From contig NZ_AP028070.1 in NCBI RefSeq assembly GCF_030297175.1, positions 62,001 to 126,000 on the forward strand: a stretch of DNA of 64,000 nt, written 5' to 3'. This DNA comes from Marinobacter sp. LA51 (GTDB taxonomy: Bacteria; Pseudomonadota; Gammaproteobacteria; Pseudomonadales; Oleiphilaceae). Position numbers and translations under genes: made by a program. The notes below the pieces were generated by a model. That model had not been told where the DNA came from, did not search any database, and saw only the letters and a program-made list of their open reading frames with translations. Shown piece after piece: positions 1-7,697 of the stretch (position 1 is the first letter of the stretch; each line of letters opens with the position of its first letter).

Positions 1-1699
1 CGATTTCAAGGATCTTAGTGAAGCCCAGCGCAAGTCGGTGGAAAACACCCTGCGTGACTTTCACCTGGGCGGTGTCGATCTGCCCGAGGAACAGAAGCAG
101 CAATACGCTGCCCTGTCACGGGAACTGGCGGAGCTATCCAACCGCTTCAGCGACAACGTGCTGGACGCGACCCAGAACTGGTACAAACACATCACCGATG
201 CCAGTGAGCTGGCCGGCGTTCCGGAGAGCGCCCTCGACGGCGCCAAGCAGGCGGCGCGGCAGAAAGAGCTGGATGGTTATGTGATTACTCTGGATTTCCC
301 CAGCTTCTTCCCGGTGATGACTTACTGCGACAACCGCGACCTGCGTCGGGAAGTCTACGAGGCGTTTGTTACCCGGGCCTCGGATCAGGGCCCGGATGCC
401 GGCACCTGGGACAACACGCCGCTGATGGCGGAAATCCTGAAGCGTCGTCATTCCCTGTCCAAGCTGCTGGGCTTCAATAACTACGCCGAGCGGTCACTGG
501 CCACCAAGATGGCTCGCAACACCGACGAGGTGCTGGATTTCCTGAACCAGCTGGCGGCCAAGTCCAAGCCGGTGGCCGAGCAGGAGTTTGCCGAGCTCAA
601 GGCCTTCGCTCGCGACGAGTACGGTGTCGACGACCTGCAGGCCTGGGATGTTGGCTACTACAGCGAAAAACTGCGCCAGCAGCGCTACGACATCTCCCCG
701 GAAACCCTGCGCCCCTGGTTCCCGGTCGACAAGGTGGTGCCGGGGCTGTTCCGGGTCGCCGAAAAGCTGTTCGACGTGCAGATTGAAGCCAAGCCAGAGG
801 TAGAAACCTGGCACGAAGACGCCACCGCCTACTGCATCAGCCGTAATGGCGAGCCGCTGGCCTGGTTCTACTTCGACCTGTTTGCCCGTCAGGGCAAGCG
901 TGGCGGTGCCTGGATGGCGGATTGCCGGGTGCGTTGGCGCAACCTGCGCGGCCAGCTGCAGTTGCCGGTCGCCTTCCTGACCTGTAACTTCACGCCGCCG
1001 GTGGACGGCAAGCCGTCGCTGCTGACCCACGACGAGGTCACCACCCTGTTCCACGAATTCGGCCACGGTCTGCACCACATGCTGACCCAGGTCGATGTGC
1101 TGGACGTGTCTGGCATCAATGGCGTGGCCTGGGATGCGGTTGAGCTGCCGAGCCAGTTCCTGGAGAACTGGTGCTGGAACCCGGAGTCGCTGGCGCTGAT
1201 TGCCTCGCACCACGAAACCGGTGAACCGCTGCCTGAGGATCTGCTGCAGAAGCTGCTGGCGGCGAAGAACTTCCAGTCCGGCATGGGCATGGTCCGTCAG
1301 CTGGAGTTCTCTCTGTTCGATTTCCGCCTGCATGCGGAATTCAGCGAGGAAGCACCCACTAACCCGCTGGACATGCATCGTAAGGTGCGCGAAGACATTG
1401 CCGTGATCGAGGCTCCGGAATTCAATCGCTTCCCGAATTCCTTTTCGCACATCTTCGCGGGCGGCTATGCGGCCGGTTACTACAGCTACAAGTGGGCCGA
1501 AGTGCTGGCGGCCGATGCCTTCTCGCTGTTTGAGGAAAAGGGCATTTTTGACGCGGAGACTGGCACCTCGTTCCTTCAGAACATCCTGGAGAAAGGTGGT
1601 TCCCAGGAGCCGATGGAACTGTTCAAGGCCTTCCGCGGTCGTGAACCCCAGGTGGATGCCCTGTTGAAACAATCCGGCATCACGGACGAAGCCGCCTGA
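1..1699 (+). CDS. prlC: Oligopeptidase A (M3 zinc metallopeptidase), 5'-truncated by window edge
   Basis: This is the C-terminal part of an M3-family cytosolic oligopeptidase, which degrades short peptides, including cleaved signal peptides. The reading frame is open from base 2 (codons reading DFKDLSEAQRKSV) before any plausible start, so the N-terminus lies outside the window. The GTG at 38 is internal. The zinc site HEFGH is encoded at 1052-1066, and the downstream PSQFLEN segment carries the expected third ligand Glu. The preceding KRGGAWMADC block is typical of PrlC/Dcp enzymes. The gene ends 57 bases before yheV, the same order as in enterobacteria. Identification is secure; only completeness is unknown. 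Confidence 0.96.
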   Translation, partial: DFKDLSEAQRKSVENTLRDFHLGGVDLPEEQKQQYAALSRELAELSNRFSDNVLDATQNWYKHITDASELAGVPESALDGAKQAARQKELDGYVITLDFPSFFPVMTYCDNRDLRREVYEAFVTRASDQGPDAGTWDNTPLMAEILKRRHSLSKLLGFNNYAERSLATKMARNTDEVLDFLNQLAAKSKPVAEQEFAELKAFARDEYGVDDLQAWDVGYYSEKLRQQRYDISPETLRPWFPVDKVVPGLFRVAEKLFDVQIEAKPEVETWHEDATAYCISRNGEPLAWFYFDLFARQGKRGGAWMADCRVRWRNLRGQLQLPVAFLTCNFTPPVDGKPSLLTHDEVTTLFHEFGHGLHHMLTQVDVLDVSGINGVAWDAVELPSQFLENWCWNPESLALIASHHETGEPLPEDLLQKLLAAKNFQSGMGMVRQLEFSLFDFRLHAEFSEEAPTNPLDMHRKVREDIAVIEAPEFNRFPNSFSHIFAGGYAAGYYSYKWAEVLAADAFSLFEEKGIFDAETGTSFLQNILEKGGSQEPMELFKAFRGREPQVDALLKQSGITDEAA

Positions 1700-1756
1700 G
1701 CCAATGTGTACCGGCAGTCGTAAAGACTGTCGGTTACCTATTTCCGGAGTTTAGTT

Positions 1757-2011
1757 ATGGCGAGTCCAAAACGCTTCATCGCCGGCGCTGTCTGCCCCCG
1801 CTGCGCGGAGATGGACAAGATCATGATGTTCACCACCGATGACGACGATCAGGTGCGAGAGTGTGTGGCCTGCGGCTTTACCGACGCGGTGTCGGACGCT
1901 GAGCAGCCGTCCTCCAATCCTGAGTTGGAGACGCGGGTGAATACGCGTAAGAATGAGGATGACCACACGGTGAAGCAGGTGGTTTTCTTTAAGTCTGGGG
2001 ATGATGACTGA
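1757..2011 (+). CDS. yheV: YheV family putative zinc-ribbon protein
   Basis: This is an 84-residue protein with one CPRC pair near residue 18 and a CVAC pair near residue 37, which together can bind one zinc ion. The C-terminal tail VKQVVFFK is typical of the YheV (DUF2387) family. The family's function is unknown; a role linked to translation or peptide turnover is only guessed from its constant pairing with prlC. A CCGGAG ribosome site lies upstream of the ATG. It is probably co-transcribed with prlC. Structured repeat A1 begins 15 bases after the stop. Confidence 0.9.
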   Translation: MASPKRFIAGAVCPRCAEMDKIMMFTTDDDDQVRECVACGFTDAVSDAEQPSSNPELETRVNTRKNEDDHTVKQVVFFKSGDDD

Positions 2012-2026
2012 GGTCTAGTTCTCGAA

Positions 2027-2135
2027 GACTGGTTGGTTTGGGGGCTGCGAGGGAGCAGGGGGATGTTTTTCCCTTGGAAATGGAACTCGCTGCGCTCAGA
2101 CATCCATTTCTGGCGGTAAAAAATCCCCCTACCCC
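2027..2135 (+). repeat. Repeat family A, copy 1 (conserved loop, variable arms)
   Basis: The element starts with GACTGGTTGG just after yheV and folds into a long hairpin (2051-2135). The central core (2072-2116) is nearly identical to that at 21939-21983 and includes ACTCGCTGCGCTCAGACAT. Outer arms are AGGGGGAT plus a T run on the left and an A run plus ATCCCCCT on the right. These differ from the arms of copy 2 but are again complementary to each other. No U-tract follows, so it is not a standard intrinsic terminator. Confidence 0.8.
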
Positions 2136-2243
2136 CTCACGTCAGACTCTCCAGATATTTCTCGTTTAAAAACCTTTCAGTACCCCCACACCCTCGCAGC
2201 CCGCCAATTCAGCAGGCTACGTTTTGAGGCCATTCCCTGAGGG

Positions 2244-3566
2244 TCAGAGAACCATAGCCGCCAACCAGCCAAAGCCCAGCAGCGGCAGATTGTAGTGCAG
2301 GAACGTCGGCACTACGGTGTCCCAGATGTGGTTGTGCTGGCCGTCGACGTTCAAGCCAGCCGTGGGGCCGAGGGTGGAATCCGAGGCCGGAGAACCGGCA
2401 TCACCCAGGGCGCCAGCGGTGCCAACCAGGGCGACGATGGCCAGGGGGCTAAAGCCCAGTTGCAGGGCCAGCGGCACGTACAGGGCTGCGATAATGGGAA
2501 TGGTCGAGAAGGACGAGCCAATGCCCATGGTGATCAGCAGGCCGACTACCAGCATCAGCAGGGCCGCCAGGGCCTTGTTCTCGCCAATGGTGGCGACGGA
2601 GCTGTCCACCAGGGTGGCGATTTCGCCGGTCTCGCGCATAACTTCGGCAAAGCCGGAGGCGGCGATCATGATGAACCCGATCATCGCCAGCATCTTCATG
2701 CCCTCGGTGAACAGGTCATCGGCTTCTTTCCAGCGCACTACCCCGGACAGGTTGAACAGCACGAAACCGGCCAGGGCGCCAAGGATCATGGAGCCGAGCC
2801 AGAGCTGCACCACGAACGCGGTCACAATGGCAACCAGCGCCATTACCAGGGTGCGTGGGCTGTAGCTGGCATCCACGCGCTCGGCTTTGGTCAGTGCCTC
2901 CATGTCGTAGTCCCGGCCACCGCGGTAGCTGAAGAAGACCGCAATCAGCAGACCGCAGAGCATGCCCAGTGCCGGTAGTGCCATGGCTTTCATCACGTTC
3001 AGGTCTGAGGCGTCGACGCCGTTGGCGTTGATCTTGGCGACCAGGATCTCGTTCAGGTAGATGCCGCCAAAGCCAATCGGCAGGAACATGTACGGGGTGA
3101 TCAAGCCGAAGGTGAGTACGCAGGCCACCAGGCGGCGGTCCATGTTCAGTTTTGCCATTACATACAGCAGTGGCGGCACCACCAACGGGATAAAGGCAAT
3201 GTGGATGGGCAGGATGTTCTGGGACGAGATGGCCACCGCCAGCAGCAGGCCAATGATCAGGAACCGCATACCGGTAACGGCAGCGCCGTCTTCCTGTCGA
3301 CCGACCAGAGCCAGGGCACGATCGGCCAGGGCGTGGGCCAGGCCGGATTTGCCGATGGCGACGGCGAACGCCCCGAGAGTGGCGTAGGACAGGGCTACGG
3401 TGGCGCCGCCGCCGAGGCCATTGTTGAAGGCTTCAATGGTGGCGTCCAGGGACAGGCCGGCAATCAGGCCGCCGGAAATGGCACCAATGATCAGGGCAAC
3501 AACAACGTGGATGCGGCTCAAACTCAGGACGAGCATGATCGCAACCGCGGCAACAACGGCATTCAT
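2244..3566 (-). CDS. Na+/H+ antiporter family protein (YuiF/NhaC-like)
   Basis: This 440-residue polytopic inner-membrane protein has about 11-12 hydrophobic segments in two halves. It starts directly with a membrane segment and has glycine-rich motifs such as GNG/GLGGGAT near residue 50 and [17 protein letters not shown] near residue 390. The latter resembles the discontinuous helices of the ion transporter superfamily. The family is annotated as Na+/H+ antiporter, and some members (YuiF) are proposed amino-acid transporters, so the substrate is uncertain. It is a single gene on the minus strand, facing prlC-yheV. Confidence 0.8.
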   Translation of the reverse strand: MNAVVAAVAIMLVLSLSRIHVVVALIIGAISGGLIAGLSLDATIEAFNNGLGGGATVALSYATLGAFAVAIGKSGLAHALADRALALVGRQEDGAAVTGMRFLIIGLLLAVAISSQNILPIHIAFIPLVVPPLLYVMAKLNMDRRLVACVLTFGLITPYMFLPIGFGGIYLNEILVAKINANGVDASDLNVMKAMALPALGMLCGLLIAVFFSYRGGRDYDMEALTKAERVDASYSPRTLVMALVAIVTAFVVQLWLGSMILGALAGFVLFNLSGVVRWKEADDLFTEGMKMLAMIGFIMIAASGFAEVMRETGEIATLVDSSVATIGENKALAALLMLVVGLLITMGIGSSFSTIPIIAALYVPLALQLGFSPLAIVALVGTAGALGDAGSPASDSTLGPTAGLNVDGQHNHIWDTVVPTFLHYNLPLLGFGWLAAMVL

Positions 3567-3680
3567 GGCAGACTCCGAATAGGGATAACAGGTTTGTCCG
3601 GTCTGTCTAGCGGACCGGGTTCACGAAAAGCGGGCTAATGTGCAGGAAATGATCGCTACAGTCAAAGCGCGATGGCGCGT

Positions 3681-3911
3681 TCAGTCGTCACCGATGCGGG
3701 AAAACCGGGGCACCTGTTCACCGGCCAGTTCTACGGTTTCCCGAAACATCGACAGCGGCCGGACCCAGAGGCTGTGATCGCCGTACAGGCAGCGATAAAC
3801 CACTAGCCATTCTTCGGTCTCACTGTGTCGGGCCAGGTCGATGACCTGGTAGTCCTTACCCTTGTAATGGCGGTAGCGACCGGGTCGGATGGTGTGTCGG
3901 GAGTCGGTCAT
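3681..3911 (-). CDS. DUF1653 domain-containing protein
   Basis: This small 76-residue cytosolic protein reads GRYRHYKGKDYQVIDLARHSET, then a YRCLYGD segment and a WVRP block. That is the whole DUF1653 domain (an SH3-like fold of unknown role). The start at 3911 is chosen because the domain begins within ten residues of it; a longer open frame upstream has no family similarity. It lies between the antiporter and a divergent diguanylate cyclase gene. Confidence 0.85.
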   Translation of the reverse strand: MTDSRHTIRPGRYRHYKGKDYQVIDLARHSETEEWLVVYRCLYGDHSLWVRPLSMFRETVELAGEQVPRFSRIGDD

Positions 3912-4073
3912 GCGCTGCCTCGTTGAAAACAAACCGGATTGGAACATCGGATACGGGACGGTATCGCCCCGAGGGTCTAGACTAAAAACACATCCTGAGC
4001 GGACGCGCTGAAACTTGTTTAGGGCCCACGCAGTGTAGTTTATGTCATCGGGCCCGAAAACCGGAACCTGTCT

Positions 4074-5873
4074 ATGAAGCACACCGCCAATCCTGTTGCC
4101 CTGTTTTGGTTGGTACTGGTCACGCTGTTGAGCATGAACCAGGTCCATGCTGATCCCGCTGCAATCCGCTGGTTCCAGGATGCCGGCCAGCCGTTGAATA
4201 TCAATGAGGTTCTGGCCCGGGAGCCTGATCAGTGGCAATCGGTTGCTGCCGGCAGGGGGCTGAACCTGGGGTTCAGCGACAGTACCTACTGGATTCAGGT
4301 GGTGGTGGCGCCGAAATCGGAGAACCAGGTACTGGAGATCAGCTACCCGCTGCTCGATGAGGTCGACCTGTTCTGGATACTCAATGGCCAGGTCATCCGC
4401 AGCTACCAAACCGGCGATGCCCGGCCCTTTTCCAACCGTCCGGTTGATCATCGTAATTTTGTCTTCCCGGTACCTTCCAAAACCGAACCCGTTACCGCCT
4501 TCCTGCGGGTGAAAACTCAGGGTGCCGTGCAGGTGCCGGTGGAGGTGGAATCGGCGGTGGAGTTCCTGGCCGGTGAACAACTGTCTTATGGCTGGCAGGC
4601 CATGTTCCTGGGCATCATCATAGCGCTGGCGCTGTACAACCTGTTTCTGTACACCATTATCCGGCAACCCACCTACCTGTGGTACGTGCTGACCGTGGTG
4701 CTGTCAGGGCTGGTGCACCTGCATTTCAAGGGTATTCTGTTCCAGTGGCTGTGGCCGGAACTGCCCGGACTGAACCGGTATGTCACTATACCGCTCACCG
4801 GTCTGACCATGATCGCGGCGCTCATGTTCAGTCTCCAGTTCCTGGCCGTAGCGCGTTACAGCAAGGCCAGTTGCCGGTTCCTGCAGGTCATGATGGTGGC
4901 TGCCGGGATCAGCATCCTGATCGGCGCGCTTGGCGCTTACCAGTCGGCTATCACCCTGGTGGCGGTCTTGGCTGCCATCGCGACTCCAGCGGCCTGGCTC
5001 ATAGGCATTTATGTCTGGTCCCGGGGCCAGAAACTGGCGGGCATTTATGTGCTGGCCTGGACACCGCTGTTGTTGGGCCATCTGATTCTGGCCGTCAGCA
5101 AACTGGGCTACCTGCCGACGACTTTCCTGACCGAATTCGGGCCCCAGATAGGCGTCGCCATTGAGGTCATCTTACTGTCGTTTGCCCTGGCCTACCGGAT
5201 CAACCTGGAGCGCCAGCGCCGACTCCGGGCCCAGGAACAGGCTCTAGGGATTCAGCGTCAGGCCAACCAGACCCTGGAGGAGCGGGTTCGGGAGCGCACG
5301 GACGAACTGCAGCGGGCTAACCGCCGGCTGGAAGCGATCAGCCTGACCGATGGCCTGACACAGGTCGCCAACCGGCGCCAGTTTGATAAGTGCCTGAAGG
5401 AGGAGTGGTGCCGGATTGGTCGCCAGGAACTGCCCTTGAGCCTGCTACTGCTGGACATTGATTACTTCAAGTCGGTGAACGATCGCTATGGCCATCTGGT
5501 AGGAGACGACTGTCTGATTACCGTTGCCGCCATCTGTGCCAATGAAATCCAGCGTTCGGGGGATCTGCTGTCGCGCTACGGCGGTGAGGAATTTGCGGTG
5601 TTGTTACCGGCGACGCCGGCGGAGGGTGCCGAGCAGGTGGCGGAGCGCCTCAGGCAGGCAGTAGAGAATGCCACGGTGTATCCGGGCGCCCAGGAAGCGG
5701 CAGTCAGTCTCAGTGTCAGTGTTGGCGTTGCCACCGTGGTGCCGACCCAGGATGTGGCCCCGGGCGAGCTGATCCGGCGTGCCGATGCCGCGCTCTATGG
5801 TGCCAAGGGCGCTGGCCGGAACCGGGTGATGACCTACCGCGGACTCCGTACGGTGTCCGCGGGCGATCAATGA
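4074..5873 (+). CDS. Diguanylate cyclase with 7TMR-DISM sensor region
   Basis: This membrane-bound enzyme makes c-di-GMP from two GTP. Order: signal peptide (residues 1-26, ending VHA), a periplasmic 7TMR-DISM extracellular domain (about 35-165), seven transmembrane helices (about 175-375), a coiled coil (about 380-420) and a C-terminal GGDEF domain. The active-site loop is GGEEF near residue 502, and RSGD five residues before it is an intact RxxD inhibitory site. It should therefore be active and product-inhibited. The ligand of DISM domains is usually a carbohydrate or other small molecule, unknown here. The gene ends six bases before the convergent DoxX gene. Confidence 0.93.
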   Translation: MKHTANPVALFWLVLVTLLSMNQVHADPAAIRWFQDAGQPLNINEVLAREPDQWQSVAAGRGLNLGFSDSTYWIQVVVAPKSENQVLEISYPLLDEVDLFWILNGQVIRSYQTGDARPFSNRPVDHRNFVFPVPSKTEPVTAFLRVKTQGAVQVPVEVESAVEFLAGEQLSYGWQAMFLGIIIALALYNLFLYTIIRQPTYLWYVLTVVLSGLVHLHFKGILFQWLWPELPGLNRYVTIPLTGLTMIAALMFSLQFLAVARYSKASCRFLQVMMVAAGISILIGALGAYQSAITLVAVLAAIATPAAWLIGIYVWSRGQKLAGIYVLAWTPLLLGHLILAVSKLGYLPTTFLTEFGPQIGVAIEVILLSFALAYRINLERQRRLRAQEQALGIQRQANQTLEERVRERTDELQRANRRLEAISLTDGLTQVANRRQFDKCLKEEWCRIGRQELPLSLLLLDIDYFKSVNDRYGHLVGDDCLITVAAICANEIQRSGDLLSRYGGEEFAVLLPATPAEGAEQVAERLRQAVENATVYPGAQEAAVSLSVSVGVATVVPTQDVAPGELIRRADAALYGAKGAGRNRVMTYRGLRTVSAGDQ

Positions 5874-5879
5874 CACTAC

Positions 5880-6266
5880 TCAGTTTTTCAGCTTGTAGCG
5901 GCCCGGGCCAAGGAAAATGACCGCAACCGCGGTAAACAGGAAGAAACCTTGCAGCTCCAGTGCCCAGCCGCCGTTGCTGCCCAGTGACAGCAGCTGGTGA
6001 CCATGCACCAGGGCAATTGCCACCAGCATGTTGAAGATGATCAGCAGCGCGCCAATGCGGGTGTGATAACCCAGCATGACCATCAGCGGTGCCAGTAACT
6101 CGCCAATAAATACGCCGTACGCCAGCACCGCAGGTAAGCCGTGGCTAACCAGCTCACCCTCAATGAAACCAATACCGTTAAGCAGTTTGGCGATGCCATG
6201 GAACAGCATGAGCCCGCCCAGGGTCAGGCGGATGATCAGTTTTCCCAGATCGACATTTTCCAGCAA
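5880..6266 (-). CDS. DoxX family membrane protein
   Basis: This 128-residue protein has four transmembrane segments. The N-terminal block LIIRLTLGGLMLFHGIAKL is typical of the DoxX/YqjF family. Members have been linked to quinone-related redox chemistry and oxidative stress, but the function of this one is unknown. It lies 62 bases downstream of the truncated hemoglobin gene on the same strand and may be the last gene of that operon. Confidence 0.85.
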   Translation of the reverse strand: MLENVDLGKLIIRLTLGGLMLFHGIAKLLNGIGFIEGELVSHGLPAVLAYGVFIGELLAPLMVMLGYHTRIGALLIIFNMLVAIALVHGHQLLSLGSNGGWALELQGFFLFTAVAVIFLGPGRYKLKN

Positions 6267-6328
6267 AATCAGTGTCTCCCGAAGTCAGTGTATAAAGGGC
6301 GACAAGCATACCCGGTTGTGGGGGCGGC

Positions 6329-6820
6329 TTACAGATTACGAATGTCGGGGTGCATCGGAATCAGCCGTTTCAGCAGCCGGTTTTGCGCGCCGGTGCTGAT
6401 TCCGTTCTGCTCCATTGCCAGGATCAGGTTCTCCGCCAGGGCATTGAACTGGGTCTCGGTGATCGCCATGTCAGCGTGGGCCTTGCGCATGGATCGGCCA
6501 TTGTAGGTACAGGGCCCGCCGCTGAGCTGGCACAGCTGATCGGTCAGGTGGCGATGAAACTGGGCCACATTGATGCCCTTGAATTGGTGGCTAATGCGCT
6601 CGTCGTCCACGATCAGGTACAGCAGGTCTTCAACAATCTCCGCCAGTCCGGCGCGCTCGCCCAGCTGCTGGTACAGCGTCGGTTCGGTGCTGGTGCTGGC
6701 GTCGATCGTTGGTACGGGGTTGGTCGTGAGGGTCTGGCAGCCGGCCAGGGCGAAAACGGCAAGCAGCGTAAGGGCACGACGGGTCAAAGCAGTGAACCGG
6801 GGTGTGGTGTGATGGCACAT
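6329..6820 (-). CDS. Group 1 truncated hemoglobin with lipoprotein signal
   Basis: The protein has 163 residues. The first 28 form a lipoprotein signal (two Arg, a hydrophobic run, lipobox LAGC with Cys28). The rest is a 2-on-2 globin: LYQQLGERAGLAEIVEDL at the start, FHRHLTDQL in helix E, and KAHADM carrying the proximal His. Truncated hemoglobins bind O2 or NO and are usually cytosolic, so a lipid-anchored envelope form is unusual. It starts one base after the DUF3034 stop codon, implying translational coupling within the operon. A ligand-sensing or NO-detoxifying role is inferred. Confidence 0.88.
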   Translation of the reverse strand: MCHHTTPRFTALTRRALTLLAVFALAGCQTLTTNPVPTIDASTSTEPTLYQQLGERAGLAEIVEDLLYLIVDDERISHQFKGINVAQFHRHLTDQLCQLSGGPCTYNGRSMRKAHADMAITETQFNALAENLILAMEQNGISTGAQNRLLKRLIPMHPDIRNL

Positions 6821-6821
6821 G

Positions 6822-7697
6822 TCAGAAGCTCCCCTGCAGCGACAGGTAAAGGCCTTGCTGATCTTCCAGGGTAGCGATGTCGCCCAGATTAACCAGGGCC
6901 GCGGTTACCGCCAGGCGCCGGTCTGGCACCCAGGCGACAAACAGGTCCCACCAGTCGTCTTCGTCGGCAAAGCTCAGGTTGTCGGGCTTCTGTCGGTACT
7001 CGGCACCCAGCAGCCATTGGCGGTTCACAAAGACCCCGACACTGGCCTCCGCCATCACCTCATAACCGTTATTGCGATCACCGCCAAAACCCAACAGGCC
7101 GCCCTGGTTGGCCTTGGTGGCACGGGCGGTGGCGTTCACCAGCAGGTTGCGATCGAACACGGCAGCGAAGAACAGTTTGCTGGCGCTAAGCAACAGGTCG
7201 GTGCCGCTGTCGTCCCGGGCGCCGATGGCCTCGGGCACGGTAAAGTCGCGCTGGCGCTTGTACTGGACGCCAGCACTCCACTGGCCCCAGGGGCTGTAGA
7301 GCACGTCGCCGGCCAGCCGCACCTTGGCGCCGATAATGTCCTGATTGAGCTCGTCCTGCTCCAGGCCGAAACCGTTTTTCAGGGTGAACACCAGCTCGTC
7401 CAGATCGAGTGTTTGGCGAGCCACGGTCAGCTCAATCCGGTTATTCCAGTTCAATCCGGCACCGGTGACTGACAGGCTGTAGTCGTCAGTCTCGGCTTGG
7501 CTGAGCGCGAGGGTGCCGCCCCACTCCTCGTCGCTGGCATAACTGCCGAGCAGCGCCCAGGGCACCAGACCGCCGCCGGCACTGCCCTCAATGGTGGATA
7601 CGCCACCGGTGGCCCAGATCCGACTGCCAATGTCGGCCGAGACCGACGGGCAGGCAAGGGCAAACAGGGTGGCCAGTATCAGCGGGCGGTAGGTCAT
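6822..7697 (-). CDS. DUF3034 family protein, likely outer-membrane beta-barrel
   Basis: This 291-residue protein has a signal peptide (1-21, ending VSA). It continues with ATGGVSTIEGSAGGGLVPWA and alternating amphipathic strands with many aromatics, ending in LYLSLQGSF with a C-terminal Phe. That pattern suits an outer-membrane beta-barrel. The first segment is diagnostic of DUF3034, a family without known function. Its ATG overlaps the stop of the GGDEF/EAL gene by four bases (ATGA), and its stop is one base from the hemoglobin start. It therefore belongs to a tightly coupled operon. Confidence 0.85.
   Translation of the reverse strand: MTYRPLILATLFALACPSVSADIGSRIWATGGVSTIEGSAGGGLVPWALLGSYASDEEWGGTLALSQAETDDYSLSVTGAGLNWNNRIELTVARQTLDLDELVFTLKNGFGLEQDELNQDIIGAKVRLAGDVLYSPWGQWSAGVQYKRQRDFTVPEAIGARDDSGTDLLLSASKLFFAAVFDRNLLVNATARATKANQGGLLGFGGDRNNGYEVMAEASVGVFVNRQWLLGAEYRQKPDNLSFADEDDWWDLFVAWVPDRRLAVTAALVNLGDIATLEDQQGLYLSLQGSF

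Noticed and set aside
494..1672. 392-codon open frame antisense to prlC
   Set aside because: Same reasons: high-GC antisense frame without any domain.
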